From positions 1 through 59,933 of the forward strand of contig CAJTRU010000016.1 in NCBI GenBank assembly GCA_910579085.1: a stretch of DNA of 59,933 bases, in the 5' to 3' direction. This DNA is from an uncultured Lachnospiraceae bacterium. Lineage in GTDB: Bacteria; Bacillota; Clostridia; Lachnospirales; Lachnospiraceae. Position numbers and translations under genes: made by a program. The notes beneath the pieces were generated by a model. It made no database searches and was not told where the DNA came from. It saw nothing but the letters and a program-made list of their open reading frames with translations. Shown here piece by piece: positions 53,140-59,933 of the stretch. How positions within the stretch are numbered: the stretch's first letter is position 1; each line of letters starts with the position of its first letter.

Positions 53140-53811
53140 TCATTCTTCTACTTTTAACCTTGCCTCATATTGCAGCCTGTTATAAACATTTCTCCTAATA
53201 GGTTGCGCCTGAATACTTTTTAACAAAACGTTATACTCTATTAAACCACAGGAATATCCAAAATAAATAGCATCATACTTATCTTTATATTCGTTTAAAA
53301 CCTCATCAAAGCAGTTTTTTAATTCTTCAAGATGTATAGGTATTGGTGGCTCGTCATAAAAAACAAATAATCCTACTTTCTCAAAACCTTGCTGCCTATA
53401 GGATGCTAATTTTTTCATTTTTTTTCTTACGGCATCCTGAAAAATCAATTTTTCACTGTCACCGTCTTTCACTGGATACGTTAAACTCAGTTCACTAACT
53501 TTTGCACCATTATTTTCAATAATTTGTTTTCTACGCTCTTTCTCTTCTAAACTACTTTCCAAACAATATTTTACAAATTCGCCGTCTATCTGCGCTTCTT
53601 CCTTTGTAACCGCTTCTGTAACCTCTATTCCTACCAATCTATTCTCGTCACTAATATCTGGTGCATCATGTACATCAAATCCCACATATGTATCGCCATA
53701 GCAATATTGTAAGATACCTAACGCAAGGAACTCCACATATTTTTTTCTATAACGAGACGTCAGCGGCTTTTTAAATGGAAACAGTTCAGTAAGCAAATCT
53801 TCGCTATTCAT
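53140..53811 (-). CDS. Uncharacterised protein with PD-(D/E)XK-like core
   Basis: I do not recognise this protein of about 223 residues. FDVHDAPDI followed by VGIEVTEAV gives an Asp (about residue 52) and an E-x-T (about 63-65), a spacing and strand pattern like the PD-(D/E)XK nuclease core, and KVGLFVFYDEPP adds a later strand. There is a basic KKYVEFLALGIL N-terminus. GGGAG lies 8 nt before the ATG at 53811. It is 226 bp downstream of the HExxH gene, same strand. A nuclease role is inference. Its TGA is read in the same frame as the Ig-like fragment that follows. Confidence 0.5.
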   Translation of the reverse strand: MNSEDLLTELFPFKKPLTSRYRKKYVEFLALGILQYCYGDTYVGFDVHDAPDISDENRLVGIEVTEAVTKEEAQIDGEFVKYCLESSLEEKERRKQIIENNGAKVSELSLTYPVKDGDSEKLIFQDAVRKKMKKLASYRQQGFEKVGLFVFYDEPPIPIHLEELKNCFDEVLNEYKDKYDAIYFGYSCGLIEYNVLLKSIQAQPIRRNVYNRLQYEARLKVEE

Positions 53812-54037
53812 TTTAAATTCTCCCAATTATATTTAGTTTTCATCCATTACAGCAGTTTACAACTTTTTAAAAAGACTATAATTCGGCAATGATATATTGC
53901 ATAAATATTCTCATTTTTATTGATTCCAATATTAAAATTGTATATTTATTCATTATAAAATGTCTTAAGAGAGATATTTTAGGCAAAAATCAAAAAATTG
54001 TAAACTACTGATCCATTATAAAATCTTCTAAAATCAT

Positions 54038-55252
54038 TTATTCCAAACGATACATCCTCCAAAAACCTCTCATCGGACATAACCCATCTAAATTTTTAGC
54101 CTTCCTTAGATCTTCCATGCATTCTTCTGAATATGTTGGATCATTTGCATTACGACATACTATATTCAGTGGGCAAGGCTTTTGAATAAATGTCCCATCA
54201 TGATCCAATAATTCATTGATTGCCATTGGAGCCAACATAAATCCTATATCAACCTCTGTTTCATCTAAATATGCTCCATCTATACGATTACCATCAATAT
54301 CTATTAAAATAGGACAACCAAATTCTCTCATTAAAATATTCCATAAGCTATATCGAACATGGATATCATTATTACATAATGCCATAGTGATAAAGCATTT
54401 ACTTATTTCACGACATTCACATCCTAACTCAAATCTTGTTATAATCCATTTTTTTATTTGAGAAAAGTCTACATTACACTTCAAATATACCTCAGATAAT
54501 AGAGATTCTACAACATTTTTATCTCCACGAAAGCCTATTTCAAAATATTGATCTACAAATGACTCTATATCCCGTATAGTTGTCGGAATAAACCTTTTTT
54601 CTTTCATCATTCGCAATACACTTATAAAAAAGACTCCCCCATTAAGTTCCAATAAAGACAGTTCACAAAGTGCCATTATCCACACTTCATTTTCTGCAAA
54701 TGCTGTATATTCACGTTTACAAATTTCTTCACAAACATTATACGGAAATTCGTTTTCTCTTTTTCGAATATTGTATAATCTCTTTTCCAATAAATATGCC
54801 ATACTTTCAGCAATGCAAATATTTCCGAATTGAAATTCTTTATTCAGATTATATTTTACCCTAATCAGTCTTACATCACTTTCAGGATATAGCTCTTTGC
54901 ATATTTCTTCTTCTATGATTTCAATCTTACTTATCAAAAACACATCATTTGATATATCCCTATCTCCTTCATATAAATTAAAAAAATCCTTATTATGTTG
55001 CAGAATTTCCTTATCCTCAGCATCTTTTTCTTTTCTTATTTTATATAAAAATTCTTGCATATAACACAAAAAATTTGTATAGCCATATGTAGTAGATACA
55101 TCTTGTAAAAAATGGCAGTATTCATGTATAAATGTTCCTTTCACTTCATCAGCATGGCTCTCGAAATTCTGAAAATCAATACTTTCATTGAGCTGAATAT
55201 ATAAAAAGGCTGGCAAATAAGAACCATCTAAATTATCAAATAATCTTTCCAT
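54038..55252 (-). CDS. Uncharacterised HExxH zinc metallopeptidase-like protein
   Basis: His43-Glu44-Tyr-Cys-His47 in TFIHEYCHFLQDVSTTYGY is a HExxH zinc site, and Glu149 in CIAESMAYLLEKRLY sits where the third ligand of gluzincins would be. The middle is helical. The last 45 residues have four Cys (PCPLNIVC, EECMEDL, LCPMRGFW), perhaps a second metal site. There is no signal peptide, so it would act in the cytoplasm. The 404-residue layout is not one I can name. It lies in the element cargo with the nuclease-like gene downstream, and could be half of a defence or toxin pair. Confidence 0.6.
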   Translation of the reverse strand: MERLFDNLDGSYLPAFLYIQLNESIDFQNFESHADEVKGTFIHEYCHFLQDVSTTYGYTNFLCYMQEFLYKIRKEKDAEDKEILQHNKDFFNLYEGDRDISNDVFLISKIEIIEEEICKELYPESDVRLIRVKYNLNKEFQFGNICIAESMAYLLEKRLYNIRKRENEFPYNVCEEICKREYTAFAENEVWIMALCELSLLELNGGVFFISVLRMMKEKRFIPTTIRDIESFVDQYFEIGFRGDKNVVESLLSEVYLKCNVDFSQIKKWIITRFELGCECREISKCFITMALCNNDIHVRYSLWNILMREFGCPILIDIDGNRIDGAYLDETEVDIGFMLAPMAINELLDHDGTFIQKPCPLNIVCRNANDPTYSEECMEDLRKAKNLDGLCPMRGFWRMYRLE

Positions 55253-55278
55253 TTCTGTTTATCACCTCTCTGTCACCC

Positions 55279-55404
55279 TTATTTTCTTTCTTCCAAATTC
55301 GCCGTCATTACCACAACAGCGTAAATATTGCCGTCTATACAGGCAGAAGTATATTTTGTTTTCAGACACCTTTCCCCGAAATACTCTCCCCATTTACCAA
55401 TCAT
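55279..55404 (-). CDS. Possible small element protein
   Basis: A short frame of 41 codons (IGKWGEYFGERCLKTKYTSA, YAVVVMTANLEERK) overlaps the end of the upstream gene by 11 bp. GGAGG directly abuts the ATG, so initiation is doubtful, and an overlapping frame from a nearby GTG is equally open. It is included only because its C-terminus looks protein-like. Confidence 0.25.
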   Translation of the reverse strand: MIGKWGEYFGERCLKTKYTSACIDGNIYAVVVMTANLEERK

Positions 55405-55831
55405 CCTCCTCCGTATAAGGCGACATCCCCATTTCTTCCCATGTAATTCCATAAGGCGCTCCACCAGAAGTATATCCTGCTATATAATAAAAAGTCTCAT
55501 CCTGATCCTCATGAAATACCGGAATATCCTTCCGCATTCTTTTCTGCTCACGGAGCCTTTTCCTTTTTGCTTTTTTATCTCTCTGTATATCCTGATAGGC
55601 TTTTACTGCCGCCTTTTCTCTATCAATCTGCTCTTTTGTTAAAGATACGCCTAACATCTGTAACTCCACAACAGCTTTCATGCGGTCTACAGCAAATTTT
55701 TTCCTATACGCCTTTATGATATCCCCGCCATAAGGTGTACCGTCATATTCTGACACCCACTTTTCTGCTTTTGCTTTGCGTTCTGCAAATTTCATGGCTT
55801 TTTTAGCCGCTTTACCTTTTCCCTTTTTCAT
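55394..55831 (-). CDS. Basic hypothetical element protein
   Basis: The 145-residue protein is very rich in Lys/Arg in its first 100 residues (KGKGKAAKKAMKFAERKAKA, DRMKAVVELQMLGVSLTKEQ, KKAKRKRLREQKRMRK). It then has an acidic, aromatic tail (DETFYYIAGYTSGGAPYGIT, EEMGMSPYTEEDDW). This tail pattern is frequent in small proteins of clostridial conjugative elements. It may bind DNA or a relaxosome part. GAAGGAAT precedes the start. It is divergent from the zinc-ribbon gene. Confidence 0.6.
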   Translation of the reverse strand: MKKGKGKAAKKAMKFAERKAKAEKWVSEYDGTPYGGDIIKAYRKKFAVDRMKAVVELQMLGVSLTKEQIDREKAAVKAYQDIQRDKKAKRKRLREQKRMRKDIPVFHEDQDETFYYIAGYTSGGAPYGITWEEMGMSPYTEEDDW

Positions 55832-56027
55832 AACAGATAATTCCTTCCCATTAAAATTCCATCCTTTTTGCTATTTATCAATGTATCCCATTATAACATA
55901 AACAGGCAAAACACAGATACGCTAAATTAGCAGAGCTGGAAACAGCACAAAAACAGGCGTTCCCCTTCCGTTTCCGGCTTGCGTTACTTTGTAAACGAAA
56001 TTTCTCTGAATTTCTTTCCCATATTCA

Positions 56028-56056
56028 TTGACACTGCACCACTCCACCATTACAAT
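56028..56056 (+). promoter_or_regulatory. Strong SigA-type promoter
   Basis: TTGACA (56028-56033) and TACAAT (56051-56056) are separated by 17 bp, the best consensus match in the window. It drives the 17-codon frame and the zinc-ribbon gene. Confidence 0.85.
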
Positions 56057-56079
56057 GAACAGCGAAGGAAAGTACATAT

Positions 56080-56133
56080 ATGACTGTCAATGATAAAAAA
56101 CGTCTGGCAGCGCAGATTTATCTGTCCAGATGA
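56080..56133 (+). CDS. 17-codon small ORF in the leader
   Basis: GAAGGAAAG lies 7 nt before an ATG that opens TVNDKKRLAAQIYLSR and stops at 56133, 17 bp before the zinc-ribbon gene start. It has promoter, ribosome site and correct spacing. It may be a leader peptide or the tail of a lost gene. Confidence 0.45.
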   Translation: MTVNDKKRLAAQIYLSR

Positions 56134-56150
56134 TAGAAGGAGATTATGCC

Positions 56151-56816
56151 ATGAACTATTTTACCTGTGACGTATGCCATTACATATTCAAGTCCGATGA
56201 TATGCCTTCTTCCTGCCCGTCCTGTAGCGCATCCTCAATCATTGCACAGAACAATACCAGCAAAAAATTCAAAATTCCCGCTGTCCGCCCTTCCACCGAA
56301 ACAGAAATAGAGCAGAGCAGGCAAGCTGACACAAAGGAATCAACTAAGAAAACATTCCTTGGGCGTGTGAAAAGTCTCTCCGATTACACCCTTACCGATG
56401 ACGAATATCACACAGCCCTGATGCTCCTATTCTATTTCAGATCTGCTCCGGAAGATTTTACTTCCATGCATTTGAATAATCTTCTTTATGGGAGAAACTC
56501 CTTTATCGAAAACAAGGTAGCAGAGACATCCGCAAGGAATTTATATCTCCAGGCACAGAAGCATTTTGCGTCAGAGCTTGGCAGGGAGCGGCGGGAGACA
56601 GGATGCAATGATGCTGTGGAAGTCGCAACCTATACAGAAAAAGGTTCCGCTGCAAGCCTGCTCCTGCTATTCCGCCAGAACGAAATTAACCAGATTTTCG
56701 GAAAAACCCCAAACCTTACAAATATCCGCAATGTAAAGTTTGACCAGGTTGTCAAAGAACCCGGCGAGGACTATATCCGCTTTCTAGTGGATTGGTACAA
56801 CTCCGTAAGGCAATAA
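56151..56816 (+). CDS. Zinc-ribbon element protein
   Basis: The N-terminal 25 residues hold a rubredoxin-like ribbon with CDVC and CPSC pairs (FTCDVCHYIFKSDDMPSSCP). A polar linker follows, then a helical domain of about 150 residues (YTLTDDEYHTALMLLFYF, NLYLQAQKHFASELGRERRE, NEINQIFGKTPNLTNIRNVK). I do not know its function; size and place suggest a DNA- or RNA-associated backbone protein. The ATG at 56151 has AAGGAG 8 nt upstream and is preferred over the frame start at 56130. A terminator follows. Confidence 0.65.
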   Translation: MNYFTCDVCHYIFKSDDMPSSCPSCSASSIIAQNNTSKKFKIPAVRPSTETEIEQSRQADTKESTKKTFLGRVKSLSDYTLTDDEYHTALMLLFYFRSAPEDFTSMHLNNLLYGRNSFIENKVAETSARNLYLQAQKHFASELGRERRETGCNDAVEVATYTEKGSAASLLLLFRQNEINQIFGKTPNLTNIRNVKFDQVVKEPGEDYIRFLVDWYNSVRQ

Positions 56817-56864
56817 ATCAGATTTTTATTACATACTCGTGAGAAAATTTTTTCACTCAAACAA

Positions 56865-56910
56865 AAACAGGCTTTCCTTCCCACACGCCAAATGGGAAGG
56901 TAGCCTGTTT
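56865..56910. terminator. Bidirectional terminator before tnpW
   Basis: AAACAGGCT and AGCCTGTTT pair, with inner CCTTCCCA/TGGGAAGG. It lies between the convergent zinc-ribbon and tnpW genes and has a close relative at 52641-52688. Confidence 0.9.
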
Positions 56911-56920
56911 CCGTTACATT

Positions 56921-57127
56921 TTAATCTGCTTCAATCAATTCAAGCTCCTCAAATTCTTCATCTGTCATACTCCGCAGCTTTCCGATTACCCTGTTGGACA
57001 GCTCCACCATATCCGGATCATCAAGGTGCGGCAAGGCTCTCTCCATATCTTCTATGGCCTTGCTTCGATTCTCTCCTGCAAATATGCAGATGAAATTTAC
57101 TTCTTCCACGGTAAAATTATATTTCAT
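56921..57127 (-). CDS. TnpW-type transposon-encoded small protein
   Basis: The 68-residue acidic protein (YNFTVEEVNFICIFAGENRS, EDMERALPHLDDPDMVELSN, DEEFEELELIEAD) is the TnpW-type protein common on clostridial conjugative elements; its role is not established. AAGGAT precedes the ATG at 57127, and the frame is open further up without support. It lies 4 bp after the large YodL/DUF3849 gene and is co-transcribed. Confidence 0.82.
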   Translation of the reverse strand: MKYNFTVEEVNFICIFAGENRSKAIEDMERALPHLDDPDMVELSNRVIGKLRSMTDEEFEELELIEAD

Positions 57128-57131
57128 ATCC

Positions 57132-59867
57132 TTACATCTCCCTCTGATTATTTTTTGCATTTTCCTGTGCGTCATGGTCTTTCCCCTGGCCGGAAACAAG
57201 CGCTTTTTTCTCCGCAAGGCGAGCTTTTAAGGAAGTCCTTGCCGCAGGACGCTCCTGCTCCCTTTTGTTTTCTTCCTTTTGCGCCTTTTCCCCTGCGCCG
57301 TTATTCAGCACATCATCGACCATATTATAATTCTGTTCTTCCATTTCCTCAACTTTGGCAAGGGGCTTATATGCTGTCAGCTTTTTGAGAATCTCCATAG
57401 CCTTCTCTTTTTCAGGTTCTGTTCCCTCTGAAAACACATCAACAAGCCACAGCACAATGTCATGAGTATCCCTCTGGTTTAGGGCTTCTGCAATCTCTGA
57501 CACATTCACTGTCATGCTCTGGGAATTGTCACGGTAAAGGGCGGTATCATAATCATATACAAAACGGTCAATCTCTACCGCAAGCTGTTCTGCAGGTGTC
57601 AGATCAGGCATACGCTTCTCCCATACCTTCGCTTCAAATTCCTCGCTCATACGTCCGTCTATTTCCATTTCCGGCAGCTTTGCCACAAGCTCCGCAATCA
57701 CTTCCATTGCCTGTGGATTGCCCTTAATATCAGGGATATACTCCAAAATATCCAGGTCAATCCGGTTTCCGGTTAAAATGTCAATCCCCACATCCTCAAA
57801 CGCTTCCGTTCCCGGTGTATGGATACTGACGCCGATTGCGGGGATACCGTTCATGCGCTCCGGCGGTATCTGTTTCCAGATTGCGACTGCTTCCTCCACT
57901 GTAGGGATATTCTCATAAAACTCACCCAAATTGTGGAACTCGCCGCACTCCGCAACCGTCAGCGTCACTTCCGGTTCTGTCTGCTCTGCTTCTGGTTCCG
58001 CCTGCTCCGGAAACAGGATTTCTTTCGTTTCTTTTTGTTTTTCTTCTCTGGAAATGCTGGCGGCCAGATCTCTCTCCCTCGCTTCACGCATTCCCTCCAG
58101 ATAGTCCTCCGCCAACGGAAGATATGTTTCAAGGCTTCCCGTCTCCTGTGCTGTGATTGGGCCAATATTCACTTTTATGCCGCCGATAGAAAGCCCGTTT
58201 TCATTGAGCATATCAAAAAGCATATCTTCCCGCTCATTCGTAGAAAGCTCCACTACCACATCAAGACCAGAGCCTTCCTGTTCCAGCCCCCGGCAGCGGC
58301 TCCCGACGACTGCCACATCCACAATCACAGCATCCATGCCGGATTCCTCTAACTGCGCCCGCACATGGCATTTTACAGTTTCCTCTATCTCTGCCGAGTT
58401 CATTTCGCTGATCTCATGGAACAGCTCATTTGTCTTTGCCTTGAAATCTGCCACCACACTGCTCTGCGGCGCAATCGCTTTTGCCGCTTCCACCTTCTCC
58501 ATCAATCCATCATAATCAATCGGTATCCGCTCGTCACCATCACGGATATTTCCCCTTGCGCCATTGTCAAAAGGAATGATCCTCAAATCTTCCATGATTT
58601 CATCAAACGCTTTCTGGATGCTGATATCGGGATTGTGATATATGTCCTCATATAACTCCTTATAATCCAAGTCCATAACAGAATAACCATAGCCGTCCTC
58701 TGTTTTCTGTACGCTGATGTAACGGTCTGCGATCTGAAAGGCAAGCTCTGTTTCTGCCGTTTCCTCTGTTTCTGCCTGTTCCGGCTTCTGGACATTATGT
58801 CCAGAAGTTTCCTGTCCTCCCTCTAAAGACCTCTTCATTTCCGCAAGAACTTTATCCTTTTCATCTCCAAGGTCAATGATCTCGTCACCCTCGTCCAAAT
58901 CTTCCAGTTCTGGTATCTCGACAGACTTCTCCTGCCCGTCCTGCTCTGTCTGCGGTTCTGATTTCTCCCCTTCTGTCTGCCCTGCCTGCTCCGGCTCCGA
59001 TTGTTCCATAACTGTCTGTTCGGCTTCCGGCTTTTGGACATCATGTCCAGAAGTCACTTTTTCCTGTCCGACAGACAATTCTTTTTCCTGTTCCAGGACT
59101 TCCTCACGGAACATACCGATAAAACCGTCCAAGACTGCCGGGTGGCTGCTCACGATCAGTTCACGGTTCATATCTATTCCATGCACGAGATTTTCGGGAA
59201 TGGAAAACCCGGATGCCCACACTTTGTTATCCCTTGAAAAACGTCCATCCCACGATTCCTGCTGAAGCGTGTTGGCAAGGATAAACGCCATGCGCTCCGC
59301 ACCGTATTTTTCCGCCAGAGGCTCCACAATATCATGCTTTAAGTACATACCGTCAAAATTCTGCCGGATTGTTCCCTCAATCGCTTCCTTACATTCCCGG
59401 TCAAATTTATGGGATTCCATATATTTGTCCACTTCCCCATGCTCCGCTGCATAACCTAAAGTATGCCCATAGAAATCCGGACAAGTTTTCTGTTCTATTT
59501 GTTCCGCTTCCGGCTTCTGGACATCATGTCCAGAAGTTTCCTTTTTTTCTTCCGGCTCCGCCTTTTGGGTATCCTGCTCTTTTGCACCCTCCAAAGCCCT
59601 CATAAACTCAGGAAGTTTTGTAAATCCATAAGAATCTACAAAGTGTGCGCTGTTCTCCCCGTCCTCATGCAGCACCACAATGTCACTGACAGAAAGGGAA
59701 TGCCCTCTGTAATCTGCCGGGTGGTCTATGTTGAATTTCTCATAAATCGCATTCAGCTTCTCCCTTTGCGACTGTCCATGTATATCCGAAAGCTCCCCTG
59801 CATAGACAAGGTTATAGTTTCCCGGCTGGATCTCCCTGAAATCGTCAGAAAGGATACCTCTTTTCAA
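57132..59867 (-). CDS. Multidomain YodL/DUF3849 element protein, 5' end probably lost
   Basis: Domains in order: a YodL-like start (YNLVYAGELSDIHGQSQREK, HSLSVSDIVVLHEDGE), DUF3849 (FYGHTLGYAAEHGEVDKYME, ERMAFILANTLQQESWDGRF), a YodL/LPD-type block (DGYGYSVMDLDYKELYEDIY), a nucleotidyltransferase-like part (VAVVGSRCRGLEQEGSGLD), and an LPD16-like piece (CGEFHNLGEFYENIPTVEEA, DLDILEYIPDIKGNPQAMEV). Acidic linkers carry three copies of a TSGHDVQKPE motif. The role is unknown. It starts only at a TTG, and the frame continues upstream into unrelated sequence, so the N-terminus was probably cut by an insertion near 59890. Confidence 0.75.
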   Translation of the reverse strand: MKRGILSDDFREIQPGNYNLVYAGELSDIHGQSQREKLNAIYEKFNIDHPADYRGHSLSVSDIVVLHEDGENSAHFVDSYGFTKLPEFMRALEGAKEQDTQKAEPEEKKETSGHDVQKPEAEQIEQKTCPDFYGHTLGYAAEHGEVDKYMESHKFDRECKEAIEGTIRQNFDGMYLKHDIVEPLAEKYGAERMAFILANTLQQESWDGRFSRDNKVWASGFSIPENLVHGIDMNRELIVSSHPAVLDGFIGMFREEVLEQEKELSVGQEKVTSGHDVQKPEAEQTVMEQSEPEQAGQTEGEKSEPQTEQDGQEKSVEIPELEDLDEGDEIIDLGDEKDKVLAEMKRSLEGGQETSGHNVQKPEQAETEETAETELAFQIADRYISVQKTEDGYGYSVMDLDYKELYEDIYHNPDISIQKAFDEIMEDLRIIPFDNGARGNIRDGDERIPIDYDGLMEKVEAAKAIAPQSSVVADFKAKTNELFHEISEMNSAEIEETVKCHVRAQLEESGMDAVIVDVAVVGSRCRGLEQEGSGLDVVVELSTNEREDMLFDMLNENGLSIGGIKVNIGPITAQETGSLETYLPLAEDYLEGMREARERDLAASISREEKQKETKEILFPEQAEPEAEQTEPEVTLTVAECGEFHNLGEFYENIPTVEEAVAIWKQIPPERMNGIPAIGVSIHTPGTEAFEDVGIDILTGNRIDLDILEYIPDIKGNPQAMEVIAELVAKLPEMEIDGRMSEEFEAKVWEKRMPDLTPAEQLAVEIDRFVYDYDTALYRDNSQSMTVNVSEIAEALNQRDTHDIVLWLVDVFSEGTEPEKEKAMEILKKLTAYKPLAKVEEMEEQNYNMVDDVLNNGAGEKAQKEENKREQERPAARTSLKARLAEKKALVSGQGKDHDAQENAKNNQREM
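58785..58807. repeat. Linker palindrome, copy 1
   Basis: CTTCTGGACAT and ATGTCCAGAAG are perfect 11-bp arms around one T. On the minus strand it codes in frame for part of an ETSGHNVQKPE linker of the YodL/DUF3849 protein. Confidence 0.85.
59031..59053. repeat. Linker palindrome, copy 2
   Basis: CTTTTGGACATCATGTCCAGAAG has one mismatch in the arms. It lies in the same reading frame and codes for VTSGHDVQKPE. Confidence 0.85.
59514..59536. repeat. Linker palindrome, copy 3
   Basis: CTTCTGGACATCATGTCCAGAAG is perfect except the centre base. It codes for ETSGHDVQKPE between the YodL and DUF3849 domains. Confidence 0.85.
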
Positions 59868-59889
59868 AAGCTCCGCTGTGAAGTGGTAA

Positions 59890-59933
59890 ACTAAAATTGG
59901 ACACGGAGGGGGTAGAAATTAGACAGGGCAGAG
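59890..59933. other. Foreign sequence junction, possible IS end
   Basis: From about 59890 the sequence changes to GTAAACTAAAATTGGACACG and GAGGGGGTAGAAATTAGACA, which resembles an insertion sequence terminus and does not continue the domain of the adjacent gene. The window ends here. Confidence 0.4.

Noticed and set aside
1..59933. tRNA, rRNA and CRISPR arrays
   Set aside because: I looked for tRNA cloverleaf signatures, rRNA and regularly spaced repeats and saw none that I could support.

Overview
The window looks like a piece of a low-GC Gram-positive Firmicute chromosome, most likely a gut Lachnospiraceae (Clostridia). The evidence is AT-rich DNA, strong AGGAGG-type ribosome sites with several TTG and GTG starts, a sporulation-type sigma factor, a CBS-DRTGG family II pyrophosphatase, AbrB/SpoVT, PadR-HAAS and LtaS-like genes, and a clostridial-type conjugative element. 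All assignments come from reading motifs and domain order; no database search was run.

Region 1 (1-31.4 kb) is ordinary chromosome: an Rpn-type nuclease, a sigK-like gene broken after region 2, thioredoxin, HAD phosphatase, CBS pyrophosphatase, a TPR/pseudo-AAA protein, nitrilase, RsmF-like methyltransferase, a TtcA-type enzyme, a lytic transglycosylase, a class C serine hydrolase, an XRE-methyltransferase fusion, AbrB, Sir2, TSCPD, an htrA-ltaS operon, a sugar-phosphate transferase with a two-component system, an XRE-PurM fusion, an LRR protein, PadR-HAAS, a radical SAM protein and two acetyltransferases. It carries a family of long imperfect palindromes (about 270-330 bp; copies at 1-133, 12409-12725, 14259-14583 and 21903-22175, plus a possible lone end at 28419-28448) with shared ends and variable hairpin centres.

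Region 2 (31.4-42.2 kb) carries two secreted glycoside hydrolases (GH63-like with an FN3-like tail; GH30 with CBM22-like and ricin-like modules) among gene debris: an integrase tail, an IS3-family remnant, a second DDE transposase remnant, a dead toxin-antitoxin pair and a gene riddled with stops.

Region 3 (42.2 kb to the right edge) is part of an integrative conjugative or mobilizable element. It has arm-type repeats, a Tn916-type integrase, a ribbon-helix-helix protein with a clear operator, a DUF6462/Xis-like protein, a DeoR-type HTH, a hairpin-rich candidate oriT, MobC and a MobA/VirD2 relaxase. The cargo is an Lrp-aminotransferase-MATE operon facing a MocR regulator, and an uncharacterised pair: a HExxH putative metallopeptidase and a PD-(D/E)XK-like protein. 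Backbone genes (zinc-ribbon protein, TnpW, a YodL/DUF3849 protein) follow, and the last one runs into foreign sequence at the right edge. A duplicated terminator plus TnpW tail suggests the HExxH segment entered by recombination or gene duplication.

Best candidates for something undescribed: the palindrome family, whose ends abut stop codons; the sigK break at the classic skin-element position; the HExxH/nuclease-like pair; the XRE-PurM fusion; and the palindromes coding for linkers in the YodL/DUF3849 protein.
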